Shown: piece by piece, positions 8,221-11,513 of the stretch | How the letters are laid out: every line of letters begins with the position of its first letter | How positions within the stretch are numbered: the first letter of the stretch is position 1 | NCBI GenBank assembly: GCA_023231445.1 | Contig: JALNVF010000106.1 | Coordinates: 1-11,513, forward strand | DNA length: 11,513 bases | Direction: 5' to 3' | Source of the DNA: Treponema sp. | GTDB lineage: Bacteria > Spirochaetota > Spirochaetia > Treponematales > Treponemataceae | Made by a program: the position numbers and the translations under genes | Notes under the pieces: generated by a model | Told to the model about the DNA's origin: nothing | The model's database searches: none | What the model saw: only the letters and a program-made list of their open reading frames with translations

Positions 8221-8329
8221 ACCTGTAAAACGAGAAGGCGAAGGCCGTTCGACCATCTCAAGTTTCTTTTGAGAACAATAAAAAAGCCTGACGAAACCTG
8301 TTCCCGTTATACTGATAATCTATAGAAGA

Positions 8330-8713
8330 TTATTTCTTTGATGCTGTACCACCGGCTTCTGTAAGCTGTGCAACGATCTTGTCTGCATCAGCCTTGCTTA
8401 CGCCCTCTTTAACAACCTTCGGTGCACCTTCAACAAGAGTTTTTGCTTCGCCAAGTCCAAGTCCGGTAATTTCACGAACAGCTTTAATAACCGGAATCTT
8501 TTTAGCAGGATCAATTTTCTCAAGTGTAATTGTGAACTCTGTCTGTTCCTCTCCGCCAGCTGCTGCACCGGCTGCACCGGCTGCTGCGACTGCGACAGGA
8601 GCTGCGGCTGTAACACCGAACTTCTCTTCCATTGCTTTTACGAGATCAGCTGCCTGCTGAACCGTCATGTTTGCGATCGCATCAAGGATCTCATCATTTG
8701 TAAGTGCTGCCAT
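8330..8713 (-). CDS. rplL: 50S ribosomal protein L7/L12
   Basis: L7/L12 dimers form the flexible stalk of the 50S subunit that recruits initiation, elongation and release GTPases. The protein has 127 residues, the usual length. Residues 1-32 (MAALTNDEILDAIANMTV...) are the dimerisation domain that docks on L10. An Ala/Gly-rich hinge covers about 35-55. The C-terminal globular domain follows, with the signature KKIPVIKAVREITGLGLGEA, then LVEGAPK and VKEGVSKADADKI, used for factor binding. The start at 8713 is chosen because the family begins MA(A)LT and GGAG (8725..8722) lies 8 nt upstream. The reading frame stays open back to 8833, but that extension has no ribosome binding site. Long structured spacers flank the gene on both sides, fitting its need for independent, high expression. 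Confidence 0.98.
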   Translation of the reverse strand: MAALTNDEILDAIANMTVQQAADLVKAMEEKFGVTAAAPVAVAAAGAAGAAAGGEEQTEFTITLEKIDPAKKIPVIKAVREITGLGLGEAKTLVEGAPKVVKEGVSKADADKIVAQLTEAGGTASKK

Positions 8714-8857
8714 ATTGTCTTCTCCATAAAAAAGATATTCATTCCGTATCACGGAATGTTTCCGGCTGCGCATCCATACGGAAACTGCCGGAAAAATATG
8801 CGGACAGTCGACAGCTGTGAAGCCTGACCGCATTTATACCGAAGCTTCTTCAGGCAG
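8714..8857 (-). other. Structured 144-nt spacer between rplJ and rplL
   Basis: Several perfect stems crowd this spacer, read on the minus strand. CAGGCA (8866..8861) pairs with TGCCTG (8856..8851) with the rplJ stop in the loop. GCCTGA (8855..8850) pairs with TCAGGC (8827..8822) and competes with the first. TTTCCGGC (8794..8787) pairs with GCCGGAAA (8766..8759). CATTCCGT (8758..8751) pairs with ACGGAATG (8747..8740), directly abutting the previous helix. TTCCGTAT (8783..8776) can instead pair with ATACGGAA (8749..8742). No promoter with both boxes is apparent. A regulatory or mRNA-processing role for rplL is inference. Confidence 0.6.
8728..8758 (-). other. Terminator-like hairpin upstream of rplL
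   Basis: An 8-bp perfect stem, CATTCCGT/ACGGAATG with a 3-nt loop (8758..8740), is followed after AATATC by six T residues (8733..8728), immediately before the rplL ribosome binding site. The gap between stem and T-run is too long for a standard intrinsic terminator, so strong termination is doubtful. It may pause polymerase, shape initiation at rplL or stabilise a processed 5' end. Confidence 0.4.
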
Positions 8858-9418
8858 TTATGCCTGCGGAGCAGCCGGAGCTGCCTCTGCGGCGGGTGTA
8901 TTACCAGCCGGAGCTTCACTTGATTTTTTCTCAACATACGCCTGCAGTGTAGCGGCAAGTTTACGTGCCGGTCCGTTGACAGCAGACATAATAAGTGCAA
9001 TAAGTTCTTTCCTGCCGGGCAGTTTTGAAAACTCCTGCATTTTAGAAATATCGTACACTTCTTTATTGATGAATCCGCCTTTTACACTAAGAGACGGAGC
9101 ATCTTTCGCAAATTCAAACATAACTTTGGCAACTGTGTTTGAATCTTCTTTTGCCATTGCGACGACAGTCGGTCCTTTGAGGTAATCGGCAACATGGTCG
9201 ATCTTCATATCCTCAAAAGCAATGCGCGCAAAGTTGTTCTTTACAACTTTCAGACTTGCATTCTGTTCACGCAGTTTTTTGCGGAGATTCGTAATCTGCT
9301 CAACTGTCATACCACGATAATCGGCAAAAATAAAATCATTGTATTCAGCGAATGTCTTCTTAGCTTCTTCAATAGCAGCCGTTTTAGCGGGCTGAAGTTT
9401 TTTTGCTTTGACAGCCAT
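8858..9418 (-). CDS. rplJ: 50S ribosomal protein L10
   Basis: L10 is the stalk base: its N-terminal domain binds 23S rRNA beside L11 and its C-terminal helix carries the L7/L12 dimers. The protein has 186 residues, slightly longer than E. coli (165). Visible family features are the N-terminal K...AAIEEAKKTFAEYNDFIFADYRGMTVEQ, then LRKKLREQNASLKVVKNNFARIA (about 46-68), GPTVVAMA (82-89), and the L12-binding helix near 148-166 (GPARKLAATLQAYVEKK). The extra length is a low-complexity Ala/Pro/Glu tail of about 20 residues. The start at 9418 has AAGGAG 7 nt upstream, inside the last codons of rplA, and the two genes are 2 nt apart, so translation is probably coupled. There is no room here for the L10 autoregulatory leader found upstream of rplJ in E. 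coli and Bacillus. Confidence 0.97.
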   Translation of the reverse strand: MAVKAKKLQPAKTAAIEEAKKTFAEYNDFIFADYRGMTVEQITNLRKKLREQNASLKVVKNNFARIAFEDMKIDHVADYLKGPTVVAMAKEDSNTVAKVMFEFAKDAPSLSVKGGFINKEVYDISKMQEFSKLPGRKELIALIMSAVNGPARKLAATLQAYVEKKSSEAPAGNTPAAEAAPAAPQA

Positions 9419-9420
9419 GA

Positions 9421-10101
9421 TTATTCTCCTTCCTTGAAGTCCACCCAGACTCCGGGGCCCATAGAAGAGCTGACGGAAACTGTTGTCATAAAGCCGGCTT
9501 TTGCATCAGCCGGTTTCTTGCGTTCGATTTCAGACAGAAGAGTTCCAACGTTTTCAGCAACTTTAGAAGGATCCATTGAAACCTTACCAACGGCTATATG
9601 GATAACACCACCCTTGTCTGCGCGGAATTCCGTACGACCCTTCTTAAGTTCAGCAATAGCTTTTACGATATCGTTTGTAACAGTGCCTGTTTTCGGGTTA
9701 GGCATAAGACCTTTGCGGCCAAGAACCATACCAAGACGACCAACATCTTTCATCATATCAGGAGTAGCAACAGCAATATCAAAATCAAGCCAGCCGCCCT
9801 TTACTTTGTTTATGTATTCGTCAGAACCGGCATATGCAGCACCTGCTTCAAGCGCTTCCTTTGCACGGTCATCTTTGCAGAATACAAGAACTTTTTTCTC
9901 TGCTGTAAACTGATTCGGAAATACGAGAGTATCACGGACAGTTGCGTTTTTTCCGAGACGAAGAGCTACGTGAGCTTCAACAGTTTCGTCAAATTTCGCA
10001 TATTTCATGTCCTGAACCATTTTGCAGGCGTCAGCTACAGCATATTTTTTTGTAAGGTCGTATTTTGCAGCAGATGCGCGATAATTTTTTCCGTGTTTCA
10101 T
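9421..10101 (-). CDS. rplA: 50S ribosomal protein L1
   Basis: L1 forms the mobile stalk that moves deacylated tRNA out of the E site; in several bacteria it also represses its own operon by binding the mRNA. The protein has 226 residues, near the family's 230. Conserved parts include the basic N-terminus with KYAVADACKMV, the strand ETVEAHVALRLGKNATVRDTLVFP (39-62), GGWLDFDIAVATPDMM (102-117), the signature GLMPNPKTGTVT at 131-142, and KGGVIHIAVGKVSM plus TTVSVSSSMGPGVWVD near the C-terminus. The start at 10101 has GGAG 7 nt upstream, within the last codons of rplK; the gap between the genes is a single base. L11 and L1 thus form a tightly coupled pair, and the structured leader before rplK is the natural place to look for L1 feedback. 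Confidence 0.97.
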   Translation of the reverse strand: MKHGKNYRASAAKYDLTKKYAVADACKMVQDMKYAKFDETVEAHVALRLGKNATVRDTLVFPNQFTAEKKVLVFCKDDRAKEALEAGAAYAGSDEYINKVKGGWLDFDIAVATPDMMKDVGRLGMVLGRKGLMPNPKTGTVTNDIVKAIAELKKGRTEFRADKGGVIHIAVGKVSMDPSKVAENVGTLLSEIERKKPADAKAGFMTTVSVSSSMGPGVWVDFKEGE

Positions 10102-10102
10102 A

Positions 10103-10534
10103 TTACTGCTCCACCTCTACGCCCATACTGCGTGCAGTACCGGCAATAATTTTCTTAGCTGCTTCAAGATCATTAGCATTAAGATCCGGCAGTTTTTCTT
10201 TAGCAATTTCCTCAAGATCTTTCTTTGTAATCTTGCCGACCTTATCGCGGAGCGGGTTGCTTGAACCTTTGTCCAGCTTCATTGCCTTCTTTATAAGAAC
10301 AGCAGCAGGCGGAGTCTTGAGAATAAATGTGTAGGATTTGTCCTGATAAACAGTGATGATGACAGGAATGATAAGTCCCTTTTCCATCTTTCTTGTTCTG
10401 TCGTTAAATTCCTGGACAAATTTCGGAGCGCTTACACCGTGTGGTCCGAGAGCCGGTCCAACCGGAGGAGCGGGTGTCGCAGATCCTGCAGGGCACTGCA
10501 GTTTGATGACAGCCGTTACTTTTTTTCCAGCCAT
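10103..10534 (-). CDS. rplK: 50S ribosomal protein L11
   Basis: L11 binds the GTPase-associated centre of 23S rRNA and takes part in factor-dependent GTP hydrolysis, the stringent response and thiostrepton action. The 143-residue protein has the N-terminal domain KKVTAVIKLQCPAGSATPAPPVGPALG, with the thiostrepton-contact prolines at 23-24, the linker ITVYQDKSYTFILKTPPAA (60-78), and the rRNA-binding C-terminal domain ending EAAKKIIAGTARSMGV. Residues 31-39 read PHGVSAPKF where most bacteria have QxGxNIMxF, an unusual change in a contact loop. The start at 10534 has AAGGAAG upstream, six bases from the ATG. It follows a 172-nt structured leader after nusG and precedes rplA by 1 nt. Confidence 0.97.
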   Translation of the reverse strand: MAGKKVTAVIKLQCPAGSATPAPPVGPALGPHGVSAPKFVQEFNDRTRKMEKGLIIPVIITVYQDKSYTFILKTPPAAVLIKKAMKLDKGSSNPLRDKVGKITKKDLEEIAKEKLPDLNANDLEAAKKIIAGTARSMGVEVEQ

Positions 10535-10706
10535 ATAAAACTTCCTTATATTGGTGTGTCCGGCAGCTGTAAATTACAGCAGAACCGGCGCTAACGGGGT
10601 GCGTATGTCCGACGGACCGGCACCTCTTCCAAAACAGGTATAACACAGCCTGCATCCGGAGATGCAGAACCTGATTCAAAAATACAGAATAAACAGCAGC
10701 AGAATA
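10535..10706 (-). other. Structured 172-nt leader between nusG and rplK
   Basis: Three hairpins in a row, read on the minus strand. (1) CTGCATC/GATGCAG at 10667..10650, capped by the loop TCCG closed by C-G, a UNCG-type tetraloop. (2) GGTGC (10624..10620) with GCACC (10602..10598), enclosing GTCC/GGAC (10617..10607) across an asymmetric internal loop. (3) CCGG (10588..10585) with CCGG (10563..10560), enclosing GCTGTA/TACAGC (10580..10566) across another asymmetric loop. The third ends about 10 nt before the AAGGAAG of rplK. In E. coli L1 represses rplKA by binding the rplK leader, so this is a candidate L1 target; the sequence alone does not prove it. No promoter with both boxes is seen. Confidence 0.6.
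10650..10667 (-). other. UNCG-capped hairpin after nusG
   Basis: Seven perfect base pairs close the loop TCCG with a C-G closing pair, a member of the very stable UNCG tetraloop class. No T-run follows directly. A weak outer helix CAGGT (10673..10669) with ACCTG (10639..10635) is followed by TTTT (10634..10631), so a leaky terminator after nusG is possible but unconvincing. Protection or processing of the nusG 3' end is an equally good reading. Confidence 0.5.
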
Positions 10707-11264
10707 TTAGATTTTTTCAATCTGAGCGAAACTGACTTCCACCGGTGTTGCACGACCGAAAATCTGTACATTGACACGCAGCTTATCTTTTTCAGGGTTC
10801 ACTTCCTCTACATTACCACTGAACGTAGCGAAAGGACCGTCGGTAATCTTTACCTGATCACCGATATTAAATGACTGCTTTACATGAACAACCTTTTCAC
10901 CTTTGATAGCACCGGACTTCTGCAGCAGATTTTTAGCTTCATCAGCCGTAATCGGACGCGGACGGTCACTCGGATTTGTACCAACAAACCCTGTAACACC
11001 CTGTATCCGGCGGATCACCGTACAGGTTTTTTTCCAGTCAAGTTCCGGCAGATCCATTTCAAGCATAATATATCCGGGAAGAAACTTATTCTTGCGGGAA
11101 TGCTGTTTTCCGTCTTTTACTTCAATAAGTTCCTCAACAGGAACACGCACATCAGTAACCACCGCAGGATCAATATCCTTTGATTCGAGAAGAGTTCTGA
11201 TTGTACGTTCGATTTTACCCTCATATCCGGTATACGTATGAAGAATGTACCAGCTTTTTGCCAT
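10707..11264 (-). CDS. nusG: Transcription elongation/termination factor NusG
   Basis: NusG binds the RNA polymerase clamp through its NGN domain, affects elongation, pausing and Rho-dependent termination, and can bridge polymerase to ribosomal protein S10. The 185-residue protein matches the family length. The NGN domain covers about 1-115 and starts KSWYILHTYTGYEGKIERTI; the FLPGYIMLEM strand at 61-70 and the VIRRIQGVTGFVG segment at 83-95 are diagnostic. The KOW domain runs from about 130 to 185, with FNIGDQVKITDGPFATFSG and the terminal VEVSFAQIEKI. No additional domain is inserted, unlike some Thermotoga and actinobacterial versions. The start at 11264 is supported by AGGAAG overlapping the secE stop codon, 11 nt after secE, so the two are probably translated in coupled fashion. 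Confidence 0.98.
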   Translation of the reverse strand: MAKSWYILHTYTGYEGKIERTIRTLLESKDIDPAVVTDVRVPVEELIEVKDGKQHSRKNKFLPGYIMLEMDLPELDWKKTCTVIRRIQGVTGFVGTNPSDRPRPITADEAKNLLQKSGAIKGEKVVHVKQSFNIGDQVKITDGPFATFSGNVEEVNPEKDKLRVNVQIFGRATPVEVSFAQIEKI

Positions 11265-11275
11265 GCAACAGCTTC

Positions 11276-11458
11276 CTATTTCATTATAACGCGGAATACT
11301 TCTGTAAATCCCCAGTCAAGAAGGCCAAGTACAACAGCTATCACAACAGTAGAAACAATGACAACTTTTACAGAAGATACAACATCATCGCGGGAAGGCC
11401 AAACAACTTTTTTAAGTTCAGCTCTGCTTTCACGGAAAAACTGTCCAACTTTTGACAT
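11276..11458 (-). CDS. secE: Preprotein translocase subunit SecE
   Basis: SecE clamps the two halves of SecY in the inner-membrane SecYEG translocon. The 60-residue protein is the short single-span form common outside the enterobacteria, whose SecE has three spans. An amphipathic N-terminal helix carries the signature RAELKKVVWPSRDDVV (about 12-27); one hydrophobic membrane segment follows at about 28-50 (VSSVKVVIVSTVVIAVVLGLL), and a few residues end the protein. The stop is TAG. The ATG at 11458 has GGGGG (11467..11463) 4 nt upstream, a non-standard Shine-Dalgarno. The gene begins 21 nt after the end of a tRNA gene and 11 nt before nusG, the usual tRNA-Trp-secE-nusG grouping. Confidence 0.95.
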   Translation of the reverse strand: MSKVGQFFRESRAELKKVVWPSRDDVVSSVKVVIVSTVVIAVVLGLLDWGFTEVFRVIMK

Positions 11459-11462
11459 AATA

Positions 11463-11467
11463 CCCCC
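11463..11467 (-). promoter_or_regulatory. G-run Shine-Dalgarno of secE
   Basis: GGGGG lies 4 nt before the secE ATG, where an AGGAGG-like sequence would be expected. The rpoB start has a very similar A+GGGGG 5 nt upstream (8042..8037). Such runs can pair with the CCUCC of 16S rRNA only with G-U pairs, so initiation may be weaker than at the AAGGAG sites of rplJ and rpoC. The tRNA end is so close that this site is released only after tRNA processing or is read in the joint transcript. Confidence 0.5.
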
Positions 11468-11479
11468 GGATAAAAATTA

Positions 11480-11513
11480 CAGGCCAGGCAGGATTTGAAC
11501 CCACGACAGGCGG
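11480..11513 (-). tRNA. 3' part of a tRNA gene, probably tRNA-Trp
   Basis: On the minus strand the T-arm is visible: GTGGG (11504..11500), the T-loop TTCAAAT (11499..11493) and CCTGC (11492..11488), pairing with two G-U wobbles. The 3' acceptor strand CTGGCCT (11487..11481) and discriminator G (11480) follow. TAA comes next, so CCA is not encoded and must be added after transcription. The anticodon lies outside the window, so identity is inferred from two points: tRNA-Trp commonly precedes secE in spirochaetes and other bacteria, and G is the usual bacterial tRNA-Trp discriminator. The 21-nt spacing to secE suggests a shared transcript. Confidence 0.85.

Larger units (their letters stand above)
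8032..8329 (-). other. Structured 298-nt spacer between rplL and rpoB
   Basis: No convincing protein gene is present. In transcript order it holds: a weak stem GGGAACA (8305..8299) with TGTTCTC (8277..8271); a competing stem TCTCAA (8274..8269) with TTGAGA (8261..8256); the attenuator-like hairpin at 8201..8220; a stem GGTCAG/CTGACC at 8115..8136; and a hairpin at 8041..8057 touching the rpoB ribosome binding site. The word TTTCCGGCT occurs three times (8163..8155, 8127..8119, 8082..8074). I see no promoter with both boxes. E. coli also has a long rplL-rpoB spacer with a partial terminator, so the arrangement is functionally expected even though the sequence is unrelated as far as I can tell. 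Confidence 0.7.

Noticed and set aside
8306..8311. TATAAC just after rplL as a -10 box for an rpoB promoter
   Set aside because: No acceptable -35 hexamer lies 16-18 nt upstream.
8714..8833. In-frame 40-codon N-terminal extension of rplL
   Set aside because: The frame is open through most of the spacer, but there is no ribosome binding site before the ATG at 8833, the family starts at MAALT, and the region is full of RNA stems. Open frame by chance is the simpler reading.
8833..8838. TATAAA after rplJ as a -10 box for an rplL promoter
   Set aside because: The -35 position falls on the rplJ stop region and has no resemblance to TTGACA.
10404..10679. Minus-strand 91-codon ORF covering the rplK leader and the start of rplK in another frame
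   Set aside because: It starts with a non-ATG codon, overlaps rplK out of frame and runs through the hairpin leader; no supporting ribosome binding site.
1..11513. Mobile element, CRISPR array, phage or defence genes
   Set aside because: Every gene is a recognised housekeeping gene in conserved order; no transposase, terminal repeats, spaced repeats or atypical coding stretch was seen.

Overview
The window is a conserved transcription/translation locus of a spirochaete, most likely a Treponema with moderate GC content. All genes are on the minus strand, so transcription runs from high to low coordinates. In transcription order they are: 3' end of a tRNA gene (probably tRNA-Trp), secE, nusG, rplK (L11), rplA (L1), rplJ (L10), rplL (L7/L12), rpoB, rpoC and the first 31 codons of rpsL (S12). 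The Treponema call rests on this gene order, on protein wording (for example the RpoC N-terminus and the L11 loop GPHGVSAPKF), on an RpoB without the large proteobacterial insertions, on an SI3-type insertion in the RpoC trigger loop, and on Asn at the RpoB position equivalent to E. coli Ser531, a change linked to natural rifampicin resistance in Treponema and Borrelia. Genus is an inference from memory; no search was run.

Layout. The block tRNA-secE-nusG is tightly packed (21 and 11 nt gaps). A 172-nt leader with three hairpins separates nusG from rplK. rplK, rplA and rplJ follow with gaps of 1 and 2 nt, and each downstream Shine-Dalgarno lies inside the preceding gene, suggesting translational coupling. 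rplJ and rplL are separated by 144 nt with several competing perfect stems. rplL and rpoB are separated by 298 nt that contain an intrinsic terminator-like hairpin, probably a partial attenuator, and further hairpins up to the rpoB ribosome binding site. rpoB and rpoC overlap by 8 nt. The 129-nt gap before rpsL has a credible sigma70-type promoter and a leader hairpin, so the str operon (rpsL onward) probably has its own start.

How the genes work together. SecE is a core subunit of the SecYEG translocon. NusG binds RNA polymerase and can link it to the ribosome. L11, L1, L10 and L7/L12 form or flank the L1 stalk and the L7/L12 stalk base of the 50S subunit. RpoB and RpoC are the two large catalytic subunits of RNA polymerase. 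The spacing suggests that expression levels (many L7/L12, fewer RNA polymerase subunits) are set in the structured spacers.

I found no mobile element, CRISPR array, phage gene or unrecognised protein gene. The coding content is ordinary housekeeping. What merits a second look is the RNA structure in the four spacers and a few residue changes in RpoB, RpoC and L11.
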